Origin: JAVBLV01 sp031553195
GTDB taxonomy: Bacteria; Bacteroidota; Bacteroidia; Bacteroidales; P3
DNA: 6,030 bases
Assembly: GCA_031553195.1 (NCBI GenBank)
Contig: JAVBLV010000060.1
Coordinates: 1 to 6,030 of the forward strand
Direction: 5' to 3'
Every line of letters starts with the position of its first letter. The stretch's first letter is position 1. The position numbers were made by a program, and so were the translations under genes. The notes beneath the pieces are model-generated. The model had not been told where the DNA came from. It did no database searches and saw only the letters and a program-made list of their open reading frames with translations. This document shows positions 1 to 5,907 of this stretch, piece by piece.

Positions 1-38
1 ATGGTATCAACCCATTTGGAATTGGGGACAAATTTTGA
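1..38 (+). CDS. Possible C-terminal end of a rightward gene entering from the left edge
   Basis: Reading from base 3, the strand encodes GINPFGIGDKF and then a TGA stop at 36-38; the first two bases would belong to a codon that starts outside the window. The support is indirect. A strong rightward terminator lies at 140-184 with no other rightward gene before it, so some rightward transcript should come from the left. The peptide looks like a plausible protein end, but 11 residues cannot identify a family. The other two frames also stay open for 57 to 80 bases, so the frame choice is a guess based on residue composition and on having the earliest stop. Confidence 0.3.
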   Translation, partial: GINPFGIGDKF

Positions 39-61
39 ACCAATTTTTGATTATCTTTGAA

Positions 62-99
62 AATCGTCTTTATAGGGGTTAACCCCTATAAAGACGATT
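62..99. repeat. Perfect 38-bp palindrome with no spacer
   Basis: The two 19-base arms, 62-80 and 81-99, are exact reverse complements with no intervening base; the centre reads GGGGTTAACCCC. As RNA either strand would fold into a long hairpin with a minimal loop. No run of T follows on the + strand, and only a short ATTTTC follows on the minus strand, so it is not a textbook intrinsic terminator. It lies between two convergent transcription units: the putative rightward gene ending at 38 and mnmA ending at 196. It could act as a bidirectional 3'-end or processing structure, or as a protein-binding dyad. The structure is certain and the function is inferred. Confidence 0.9.
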
Positions 100-139
100 G
101 CCTGTAGAGTTTCTGTTTACACAATATTTTGGATAGTCC

Positions 140-184
140 CCGCTCAAGACGTAAAAATCTTAAGTTTTGAGCGGTTTTCTTTTT
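140..184 (+). terminator. Intrinsic terminator for rightward transcription
   Basis: An 11-bp stem (140-150 paired with 164-174, with one G-T wobble) encloses a 13-base loop and is followed at once by TTTTCTTTTT on the + strand. Read leftward the same hairpin has an A-rich stretch on the wrong side and no T run, so it should end rightward transcripts rather than mnmA. It implies an incoming rightward gene that is almost wholly outside the window. Confidence 0.75.
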
Positions 185-195
185 AGCTCTCTCGC

Positions 196-1260
196 TTAAA
201 CAATTACTCCGCTCCCTAAGCAAAGCTGTGAATCATTATCATATACTACCCCAAATTGACCTGTTGCAATGCCTTGTATTTTTTCTTCGGACTGAATACG
301 GTAAATATCCCCGATTTTTTCCAGCATCCCTTTTGTGAAGTCAGGCGTATGGCGGATTTTGAATGTGATGGGTTTAGGATCCGAAAGGTCTCCCAGAATA
401 TTTTTTGTAATAAATTGAAATCCGCCTAAATTCACAGTCATTCCATATTGAGTTTCCGGATCGTATCCGTTAGACGCGTATATTATATTCTCCTCTACGT
501 CTTTCTTCACTACAAACCAAGGTCCGCCGCTCAATCCCAATCCCCTCCTCTGCCCGATGGTATGAAACCAATATCCTTTATGTTTCCCGATGATTTTTCC
601 GGTTTCAAATTCTATGATCTTCCCCTCTTTTTCCCCAAGGTATCTTTTGATAAAATCGTTGTAATGAATTTTTCCCAAGAAACATATTCCTTGGCTATCT
701 TTCCGTTCGGCGCTGGGAAGTTTTGCTTTTGAAGCAATTTCACGCACTTCGCGTTTAAGTAAATGTCCAATAGGAAACATTATTTTTGACAGTTGGAAAT
801 AATTGATTTGCCCTAGAAAATAAGTTTGGTCTTTGACTTTGTCTTTAGCGGTGGAAAGAAAAGTTTCTGTTCCTATTTCGGTTACAGTAGCATAATGTCC
901 CGTAGCCATTTTGTCAAAATCTTTGCCCCAATTTTGTTCAAAACAACCAAATTTAATTAGTTTGTTACACATCATATCGGGATTAGGGGTAAGTCCTCTT
1001 TTTACGGCTTCTATGGTATAGTTAACCACATGTTCCCAATATTCGTCATGCAACGACACGATTTCGAATTTGCAGCCATATTTGCGTGCAATGAAAGACG
1101 TAATTTCAATATCTTCTTCCGACGAACAGTTGATATAGCCGTTTTCGTCTTCCATTCCTATCTTTATGTAAAATATGACAGGGTCGAAACCTTGTTCTTT
1201 CAGGTTATGAACCACCACGGAACTGTCGACTCCTCCCGATACCAATGCGGCAATATTCAT
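196..1260 (-). CDS. mnmA: tRNA-specific 2-thiouridylase MnmA
   Basis: MnmA is a cytoplasmic enzyme that activates U34 of tRNA-Lys, -Glu and -Gln with ATP and installs sulfur to give 2-thiouridine, using sulfur relayed from a cysteine desulfurase. The 354-residue protein opens with the PP-loop SGGVDSS (residues 8-14). Both expected catalytic cysteines are present: Cys98 in NPDMMCNKLIKFG and Cys193 in DSQGICFLGK. Other family blocks include ATGHYA (119-124), KDQTYFLGQI (143-152) and HTIGQRRGLGLSGG (233-246), followed by the C-terminal beta-barrel domain. The length is near that of E. coli MnmA, so the gene looks intact. The segment after the PP-loop (YIKIGMEDENGYINCSSEED) matches my memory of Bacteroides MnmA2, one of several paralogues in those genomes. 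The start is the only ATG at the conserved N-terminus. It lies 89 bp downstream of rpsP with a terminator between them, and no clear promoter of its own was seen. Confidence 0.96.
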   Translation of the reverse strand: MNIAALVSGGVDSSVVVHNLKEQGFDPVIFYIKIGMEDENGYINCSSEEDIEITSFIARKYGCKFEIVSLHDEYWEHVVNYTIEAVKRGLTPNPDMMCNKLIKFGCFEQNWGKDFDKMATGHYATVTEIGTETFLSTAKDKVKDQTYFLGQINYFQLSKIMFPIGHLLKREVREIASKAKLPSAERKDSQGICFLGKIHYNDFIKRYLGEKEGKIIEFETGKIIGKHKGYWFHTIGQRRGLGLSGGPWFVVKKDVEENIIYASNGYDPETQYGMTVNLGGFQFITKNILGDLSDPKPITFKIRHTPDFTKGMLEKIGDIYRIQSEEKIQGIATGQFGVVYDNDSQLCLGSGVIV

Positions 1261-1297
1261 TTTGAATTATTTGTTCGATTTCTAAAAAAGCGCTTAC

Positions 1298-1322
1298 AAA
1301 AAAAGGGGAATGAATCCCCTTT
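1298..1322 (-). terminator. Intrinsic terminator after rpsP
   Basis: Read leftward, an 8-bp stem (1322-1315 paired with 1309-1302) with a GGGG/CCCC core and a 5-base loop runs straight into a T tract; seven consecutive T on the minus strand span 1304-1298. A second T-rich stretch follows about ten bases further on. It sits 28 bp after the rpsP stop and before the mnmA start. It should end or attenuate rpsP transcripts and partly insulate mnmA. Confidence 0.75.
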
Positions 1323-1349
1323 CTTGATATAGTTTTGCAAAATATTGAA

Positions 1350-1913
1350 TTATTCTGCAGTTTCTTCGGTTTTTTCTTCAACGGATTCTTCGGTAGTTGT
1401 TGCTACTTCCTCTTCTTCTGCTTCGGCCGCTTTATTTTGTTTGGCTGCTATTTCGGCCGCTTTCTTCTTAGCTACTTCTTCCGCTTTAGCGTCTTTTAGT
1501 TTCAACTCTGCCTCATGGCGTTGTTTAGTTTGATTTTTAGAGCTTAATTCAATTTCTTTTTTCTTATTATTGATTTTAGCTTCTTTCTCTTGTTCCCATT
1601 GTCTGAACTTTACATCTGCTTGTTCTTGGGTGATTGCGCCTTTTTCAACGCCGCCTTGCAAGTGCTTTTTTAATAAAACGCCTTTATAAGATAAAATACG
1701 TTTTACCGTATCTGAAGGTTGCGCGCCGTTTTTCAACCATTGTACTGCTTTGTCGACATGGATGGATATTTCGGCAGGATTTTTTGTGGGATTGTAAATT
1801 CCTAATTTTTCAATAAATTTTCCGTCTCGTGGTGCCCGACCATCCGCAACGACAATATGATAAACAGGAGCGTTCTTTTTACCATGACGTTGTAATCTCA
1901 TTCTTACAGCCAT
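1350..1913 (-). CDS. rpsP: 30S ribosomal protein bS16, with long charged C-terminal extension
   Basis: bS16 is a small-subunit protein that binds 16S rRNA and helps assemble the 30S body. Residues 1-82 are the canonical fold: MAVRMRLQRHGKKNAPVYHI at the start, VADGRAPRDGKFIEKLGIYN (22-41), and the conserved hydrophobic and W59 region followed by GAQPSDTVKRILSYKG (63-78). The usual protein is about 80-90 residues, but this one has 187. The extra part is a lysine/glutamate/alanine-rich stretch that should form a long helix or coiled coil (about 100-162), then an acidic tail rich in E and T (163-187). Extended bS16 is common in Bacteroidota, so this is probably genuine and not a fusion artefact. 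The ATG start matches the family N-terminus exactly. A TAnnTTTG promoter lies upstream and a terminator follows, so it is probably transcribed mainly on its own. Confidence 0.97.
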   Translation of the reverse strand: MAVRMRLQRHGKKNAPVYHIVVADGRAPRDGKFIEKLGIYNPTKNPAEISIHVDKAVQWLKNGAQPSDTVKRILSYKGVLLKKHLQGGVEKGAITQEQADVKFRQWEQEKEAKINNKKKEIELSSKNQTKQRHEAELKLKDAKAEEVAKKKAAEIAAKQNKAAEAEEEEVATTTEESVEEKTEETAE

Positions 1914-1963
1914 AACTGTTTAATTTGTTTTTGAATAAATAAATTTGTTTATTTTTGGACTTG

Positions 1964-1997
1964 CAAAGGTACAAAATAATCTCCGAATATCTGCAAT
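1964..1997 (-). promoter_or_regulatory. Bacteroidota-type promoter for rpsP
   Basis: On the minus strand TACCTTTG (1971-1964) is an exact match to the Bacteroidota -7 element TAnnTTTG. An ATTG at 1997-1994 lies 22 bases upstream and can serve as the -33 element (consensus TTTG). Transcription would start around 1957, giving a leader of about 44 bases with no Shine-Dalgarno sequence. This lies between the TPR gene stop (2042-2040) and the rpsP start. Confidence 0.75.
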
Positions 1998-2039
1998 ATC
2001 AGGGAAACTTTCTGCAAATGAAAGATTAGCCGTTTTTTT

Positions 2040-3860
2040 TTAACTTTTCCTGAGGTTCCGGAATCGTTTCCGGGCTTCGGTAGCATACAAACTGCCTGAA
2101 TAATCCATTAATATTCGTTCGTAAAATTCCATTGCTCTCTCGGAATTTTTGAATTGGGTTTCGTAAAGTTCTCCCAACATGAATAAAGCGTCGTCGGCCA
2201 GTATATCATGAGGATATAATTTGACCAGTTCTTGCAGCAAACTATCGGCTAAATGATATAACCCTTGTTTAAGCCTGATTTCAGCTTCTTTCATTATTAC
2301 TTCATCCGAAATAGGATGCGAAGCGGGAAGAATTCTTAAGCTATCGAGGTACAGCAACGCTTCGTCGAGGTGGTTACGATACATCATCAAATCGGCTTTT
2401 GCATAATATTCCAAAGAACTGTAAGTACTATCGTCTTCCATATTATCGCTAATAAGGAGAGATAATTCCATCGCATCGTTGGCAATTAATTTAGAGGTAG
2501 AAGAACGCAACACGTCCAATTGAGTTTTAGCCCATTCGAATTCGCCGATATAATAAGAAAGTTTTGCATTTTTAAATTTTGCCATAGAACCGATCGCATC
2601 ATTTTTAAATGCTTTTTCCACTTGAGAATATAAAATGGAAGCTTCCCAAACGTCTCCGGCAAATAATAAGATATCCGCTAATTCCAATTTACAATCGGCT
2701 GTCAGTTCTGTGTTGGGCGTTTTTATTTCGATGGCTTCATATAGAATATCGGCCGCTCCTTGAATATCATTGCCGTAAAAAGCTAACAAATGCCCCAAAT
2801 TTTTCATCAGGATGACTGTGGAAGCCGTTTGTCCAAGTTCTTTCAGGGTTTGTTCGTAATCCTTCCTTAAGTCCTGTATTTCTTTAGGTTGTATGATTAA
2901 TTGCGAAATGATTCTATTGTATTTCGCATCAAGGTATCCGATTCTACTTTGCATGTAATATTGACCTGAAGCGCCTTTAGCAATAAGATAATGGTAAGCT
3001 TCTGAAGCCACGTCGAATATATTATTAGACATAGCCATTCCTGCTACGCGGAAAACTTGCGTTCCTTCGTCGGCAGGAAAACGTTTATCAATAGCTTTGG
3101 CTTGAGTAAAAGCAAATTCAAAATCTTTCTGTTGAATAGAATACCAAATCATCATTTCGGTATAAATACGATTTTCCGGGGTTTTCTGAATCCGTTTTAC
3201 CAAAGCAGAACGCAGACTATTGGAAAGGGCGTCGTTTGGGCTATTGGCCATTAAATTCTGGAGTTGAATTTGTATGGTCGGCATCGCTTCGGGAAAAGCG
3301 TCTAAGAAAGCAAGGTATTCTGCTACAATTTCATCATTCATTCCTTCTCGTAGGTATAGAGACGATAGTTCAAAGGTGAATAATGTTTGATTTTTAAATA
3401 ACTGCCTCCCTTTTTTATACGTTTCTATGGCATATTTAATCTGTCCGATTTGTTCGAAAGCGTTTGCCAAATCGACCATTTGCATTTGATTTAATCCTAA
3501 CTTTTCTATGGCCTCGTTAAATTGTTTTTCGCCTTTTGTAGGTTTTTTCTCCGATTTTAAATAGATATTTCCCAGATCAACGAGATAAACGAGTTCTTGC
3601 GGATACTTTTTGATTTGACGTTGGACTAATTTTTCCGCTTGCTTGAAATCGCCCACGTTTTCGTATGATTTTAATAGAAAACTGTAATATAATTTATTTT
3701 GGGAGCTTTCGAATAAACGTTGATATATTTCAATGGCTTTTTCGTATTCGCCTGCGCTATAGTATTGCGCGGCCATCTGTTCATCGGCGTTTGTTTGTGC
3801 AAATAATCCGGTGGTAAATAGCAGCAATAAAAGGAAAATATATATCCGTTTGTTATTCAT
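2040..3860 (-). CDS. Secreted or periplasmic tetratricopeptide-repeat protein of unknown role
   Basis: The 606-residue protein begins with a signal peptide: basic MNNKR, a hydrophobic core IYIFLLLLLFTTGLF, and probable cleavage near AQ (21-22). No lipobox cysteine is present at that point, so a soluble periplasmic or peripherally attached protein is more likely than a lipoprotein. The rest is helical repeats. Clear TPR-like units lie at about 27-55 (YYSAGEYEKAIEIYQRLF), 57-86, 126-155 (FEQIGQIKYAIETYKKG) and 385-418. Further units occur towards the C-terminus (about 527-590), ending with MLGELYETQFKNSERAMEFY (561-580). The middle (about 200-345) is more diverged. No catalytic domain is visible, so the likely role is a protein-interaction scaffold, perhaps in envelope assembly, but this is inference. 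The start is the ATG directly before the signal peptide. It follows yicC by 59 bp with no promoter seen, so the two are probably co-transcribed. Confidence 0.9.
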   Translation of the reverse strand: MNNKRIYIFLLLLLFTTGLFAQTNADEQMAAQYYSAGEYEKAIEIYQRLFESSQNKLYYSFLLKSYENVGDFKQAEKLVQRQIKKYPQELVYLVDLGNIYLKSEKKPTKGEKQFNEAIEKLGLNQMQMVDLANAFEQIGQIKYAIETYKKGRQLFKNQTLFTFELSSLYLREGMNDEIVAEYLAFLDAFPEAMPTIQIQLQNLMANSPNDALSNSLRSALVKRIQKTPENRIYTEMMIWYSIQQKDFEFAFTQAKAIDKRFPADEGTQVFRVAGMAMSNNIFDVASEAYHYLIAKGASGQYYMQSRIGYLDAKYNRIISQLIIQPKEIQDLRKDYEQTLKELGQTASTVILMKNLGHLLAFYGNDIQGAADILYEAIEIKTPNTELTADCKLELADILLFAGDVWEASILYSQVEKAFKNDAIGSMAKFKNAKLSYYIGEFEWAKTQLDVLRSSTSKLIANDAMELSLLISDNMEDDSTYSSLEYYAKADLMMYRNHLDEALLYLDSLRILPASHPISDEVIMKEAEIRLKQGLYHLADSLLQELVKLYPHDILADDALFMLGELYETQFKNSERAMEFYERILMDYSGSLYATEARKRFRNLRKS

Positions 3861-3919
3861 ATTTCTATCTGCCTGTGCGTTATTTTGTTTTTCATATACG
3901 AGACTAGAAACGGTAACGT

Positions 3920-4786
3920 TTATAAAATATTACTTAATTGTTCTTTAATTTTTTCCAGTTCGTCTTTCATATTTACAACAATTCTTTGAATATCGGCATC
4001 ATTGGCTTTGGAGCCTATGGTGTTGATTTCGCGCCCTATTTCCTGTGCAATAAAACTAAGTTTTTTCCCTTCTGAAAGAGACGACTGCATCACTTCCGAA
4101 AAGTAGTTCAAATGTTTTTTTAATCGAACCATTTCTTCTGTAATATCCAGTTTTTCTATATAATAAATCATTTCTTGCTCAAAACGATTTTCATCAATAG
4201 TAATTTTCAATTCAGATAAAGAATTAAAAATGCGTTCGCGTATATTGACGGAACGTTGCGCCGCATGTTTTTCAACGGAGAGGCGCATATTTTCCAATAA
4301 TCCTATTCTTTTTAAAAAATCAATTGCTAATAATCCTCCTTCATGTTTTCGGAATTCATTGGTCTTATCCGAAGCGACGGTTATTAATTTTTTTATTTCC
4401 TGCCATTCCTCTTCTGTGATCTCGTCGGGAGTATAGTTTATAACGTCGGGTAATGACAATGCCAATTGTAAAACCGAATCGGAAGGTTTGTTCAACTGTT
4501 TCGATAAATCGTCTAATTGTTTACAGTAAGCGAGGATGATTTCGGAATTGAGTTTTACTTTGGGTTGCGGCAATGTATCCTCAACCGTTAAAATAAAATC
4601 TATTTTTCCGCGTTCTAATGCCGAAGAAAGCAAGTTCCGGATTTCAAGTTCATAGGACTTGTAAGCCGACGGTAAACGGCAAAAAACATCTAATTGCTTG
4701 CTATTAAGGGTTTTTATTTCTACGGAAAAAACCTTATTACCCTGATTAAGCGTTGCTTTCCCAAAGCCGGTCATGGATACTATCAT
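3920..4786 (-). CDS. yicC: YicC/YloC family endoribonuclease
   Basis: This cytoplasmic family, typified by E. coli YicC and B. subtilis YloC, is known as an endoribonuclease family; E. coli YicC has been linked to turnover of the small RNA RyhB. The 288 residues nearly equal the E. coli length. The family N-terminal signature MIVSMTGFGKA (1-11) is present, followed by EIKTLNSKQLDVFCRLP (23-39) and RKHEGGLLAIDFLKR (146-160) in the N-terminal domain. The C-terminal DUF1732 part has ITEEMVRLKKHLNYF (215-229) and the hallmark GKKLSFIAQEIGREINTIGS (240-259), followed by KAND. All expected motifs are intact. The start is fixed by the conserved N-terminus. It has an exact TAnnTTTG promoter 18 bp upstream of the ATG, and the TPR gene follows. 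In many Bacteroidota I recall gmk following yicC; here it does not. Confidence 0.95.
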   Translation of the reverse strand: MIVSMTGFGKATLNQGNKVFSVEIKTLNSKQLDVFCRLPSAYKSYELEIRNLLSSALERGKIDFILTVEDTLPQPKVKLNSEIILAYCKQLDDLSKQLNKPSDSVLQLALSLPDVINYTPDEITEEEWQEIKKLITVASDKTNEFRKHEGGLLAIDFLKRIGLLENMRLSVEKHAAQRSVNIRERIFNSLSELKITIDENRFEQEMIYYIEKLDITEEMVRLKKHLNYFSEVMQSSLSEGKKLSFIAQEIGREINTIGSKANDADIQRIVVNMKDELEKIKEQLSNIL

Positions 4787-4802
4787 GTTGATGATTTAAA
4801 TA

Positions 4803-4831
4803 TGCAAAGATAAAAATAAAGTGTCTTTGCA
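4803..4831. promoter_or_regulatory. Dyad symmetry in the divergent yicC/metallopeptidase promoter region
   Basis: TGCAAAGA (4803-4810) and TCTTTGCA (4824-4831) are perfect inverted repeats 13 bases apart. The left arm contains the -7 element of the yicC promoter. The right arm contains TGTCTTTG (4822-4829) on the + strand, one base away from TAnnTTTG, which could be the -7 element for the metallopeptidase gene. The symmetry may therefore reflect two back-to-back promoters, or an operator for a dimeric regulator. No good -33 element was found for the rightward promoter. An alternative near match, CATATTTG at 4863-4870, lies closer to the start codon. Confidence 0.45.
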
Positions 4832-4835
4832 ACAA
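4805..4835 (-). promoter_or_regulatory. Bacteroidota-type promoter for yicC
   Basis: On the minus strand TATCTTTG (4812-4805) exactly matches the -7 consensus TAnnTTTG. A TTG at 4835-4833 stands 20 bases upstream, and a second TTG at 4832-4830 stands 17 bases upstream; either can serve as the -33 element. Transcription would start near 4798, leaving a very short leader of about 12 bases before the ATG at 4786. The -7 box overlaps the left arm of the dyad at 4803-4831. Confidence 0.75.
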
Positions 4836-4894
4836 GCATCTATCCGGTACAAAGACGATAAACATATTTGTAAACAAATAAAATTAAAATAACT

Positions 4895-5572
4895 ATGCCT
4901 ATTTATTGGATTATTTTCGGCGGTTTTATGCTGCTGAGCCTACTAGTCGGTCAACAATTAAAATCAAAATTTAAAAAATATTCGCGCATTCCCCTGAACA
5001 ATCATATGACGGGAAAAGAAGTTGCCGAGAAAATGTTGCGCGATAACGGTATTCACGATGTTCAGGTTGTTTCGGTGCAAGGTCATTTAAGCGATCATTA
5101 CAATCCCAAAACCAAAACGGTAAATCTTAGTCCCGATGTGTACGCCGGAAACAGCGTAGCCGCTGGCGCCGTGGCCGCGCATGAATGTGGACATGCCGTA
5201 CAGCATGCTACGGCCTATAGTTGGCTGGAAATGCGTTCCACATTAGTTCCTATTGTGAGTTTTGCCGCTAATACCGTACAATTGGTATTGCTTGCAGGAA
5301 TTTTACTGATTAATATTTTCCCAAGTTTAATATTAATCGGAATTGGATTATTTGCAGTTACTACTTTGTTCAGTTTCATTACGCTTCCTGTAGAAATCAA
5401 CGCTTCTCGAAGGGCTTTGGTTTGGCTGCAATCCAGTAATATTACCTCTGCCGAAACGCAACCTTATGCAAAAGATGCTTTAAGTTGGGCGGCAAGAACC
5501 TATGTCGTTGCCGCTTTGGCTTCGTTAGCCCAATTGATTTATTGGATTATGATTTATACAAATAGAAGGTAA
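4895..5572 (+). CDS. Membrane zinc metallopeptidase, YugP family
   Basis: The 225-residue protein has the zincin motif HECGH at residues 96-100, with His96 and His100 as probable zinc ligands and Glu97 as the catalytic base. It fits the neutral zinc metallopeptidase family of B. subtilis YugP (Pfam Zn_peptidase_2). Supporting family features are the N-terminal membrane segment (about 1-20), TGKEVAEKMLRDNGI (39-53), DHYNPKTKTVNLSPDVY (67-83), SVAAGAVAAHECGHAVQHA (87-105) and LPVEINASRRAL (164-175), whose Glu167 may be the third ligand. Hydrophobic stretches at about 117-140, 143-165 and 201-222 suggest an integral inner-membrane enzyme. The substrate is unknown for this family. The length is normal and the gene looks intact. 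It is divergent from yicC, has an A-rich leader without a Shine-Dalgarno sequence, and ends at a strong terminator, so it is monocistronic. Confidence 0.92.
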   Translation: MPIYWIIFGGFMLLSLLVGQQLKSKFKKYSRIPLNNHMTGKEVAEKMLRDNGIHDVQVVSVQGHLSDHYNPKTKTVNLSPDVYAGNSVAAGAVAAHECGHAVQHATAYSWLEMRSTLVPIVSFAANTVQLVLLAGILLINIFPSLILIGIGLFAVTTLFSFITLPVEINASRRALVWLQSSNITSAETQPYAKDALSWAARTYVVAALASLAQLIYWIMIYTNRR

Positions 5573-5600
5573 AATCCGGGTAGAAAGTTTTTAAAAGTTT

Positions 5601-5645
5601 AGGAGGTTTATAAAGTAATTATTGTACTTTATAAGCCTCTTTTTC
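5601..5645 (+). terminator. Intrinsic terminator of the metallopeptidase gene
   Basis: A 17-bp stem (5601-5617 paired with 5625-5641, with two G-T wobbles) and a 7-base loop are followed by TTTTTC, starting 29 bp after the stop codon. The stem is GC-rich at its base (AGGAGG with GCCTCT) and is the strongest terminator in the window. Read leftward it is preceded by A-rich sequence and followed by AAACTTTTAAAAACTTTC, so it might also work weakly against leftward transcripts. Confidence 0.85.
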
Positions 5646-5776
5646 TATTGCGCCATTAAAAATTTATAGTCTGATTTGAATAGATTTTTTGAGTTAGGCG
5701 TTTAAGTAATATCGCAGATATAATAATTTGCCATGCTGATTTTCAATAGTTTTCATGTGTTTAATTTCTAGTCGAT

Positions 5777-5824
5777 AGACTAGTGGGGGCGTAACTTAGC
5801 AGACTAGTCAGGGCGTGACTTAGA
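5777..5824. repeat. Two tandem copies of a 24-bp direct repeat
   Basis: Positions 5777-5800 and 5801-5824 align without gaps with 20 of 24 bases identical, sharing AGACTAGT, GGGCGT and ACTTAG blocks. The first copy is preceded by CTAGTC (5768-5773), which forms an inverted repeat with GACTAG (5778-5783) across a 4-base spacer, so the same ACTAGTC core recurs three times. The GC content of the block is visibly higher than that of its flanks. Confidence 0.85.
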
Positions 5825-5838
5825 GTCACGCCCTGACT
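5806..5838. repeat. Perfect 15-bp inverted repeat with 3-base loop
   Basis: AGTCAGGGCGTGACT (5806-5820) and AGTCACGCCCTGACT (5824-5838) pair perfectly around TAG. It overlaps the second 24-bp direct repeat copy, so the right arm looks like that copy's core in reverse orientation. No T run follows on either strand, which argues against a plain terminator. The arrangement resembles an extragenic palindromic (REP-like) element, but a single locus cannot prove this. Confidence 0.85.
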
Positions 5839-5907
5839 TATAATTAAGAAACAAGTTAAGCCGTACTACATGAGAACTACTATTTATCTACAATAGTCCG
5901 TTAAAAA

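Larger units (their letters stand above)
5646..5907. other. Intergenic region with repeats but no gene
   Basis: Stops are frequent in all frames and only frames of about a dozen codons begin with ATG, for example 5734-5772. No tRNA, rRNA or recognised small RNA was seen. The left part (5646-5767) is plain AT-rich sequence. The middle (5768-5838) is the repeat cluster listed separately. The right part (5839-5907) is the 3' flank of the leftward reading frame at 5908-6030; it contains half of a weak CCGTT/AACGG hairpin (5898-5902 with 5911-5915). Confidence 0.7.

Noticed and set aside
448..732. Rightward open frame of 94 codons inside mnmA
   Set aside because: It is antisense to conserved MnmA motifs, has no family-like features and no promoter, and is explained as a shadow of the real gene.
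1030..1332. Rightward open frame of 100 codons over the mnmA 5' end and the rpsP terminator
   Set aside because: It is antisense to the PP-loop region, and its end lies in a terminator hairpin; no coding features were seen.
1345..1533. Rightward Ser/Ala-rich frame antisense to the rpsP tail
   Set aside because: Its low-complexity composition is the mirror of the Glu/Lys/Ala-rich codons of the bS16 extension.
2006..2039. Possible leftward terminator after the TPR gene (CTTTC/GAAAG hairpin)
   Set aside because: The stem is only five base pairs and is not followed by a T tract on the minus strand; the T run at 2033-2041 lies on the + strand, where no transcript is expected.
3908..3921. AAACG/CGTTT hairpin at the yicC stop codon as a terminator
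   Set aside because: The five-base stem is short and AT-rich, overlaps the stop codon and has no T tract; more likely chance within an operon junction.
4851..4859. AAAGACGAT shared with the arm of the palindrome at 62-99
   Set aside because: Nine bases in common without surrounding similarity or symmetry are compatible with chance.
5215..5400. Leftward open frame of 61 codons inside the metallopeptidase gene
   Set aside because: It lies opposite the membrane segments of a clearly conserved protein and has no independent support.
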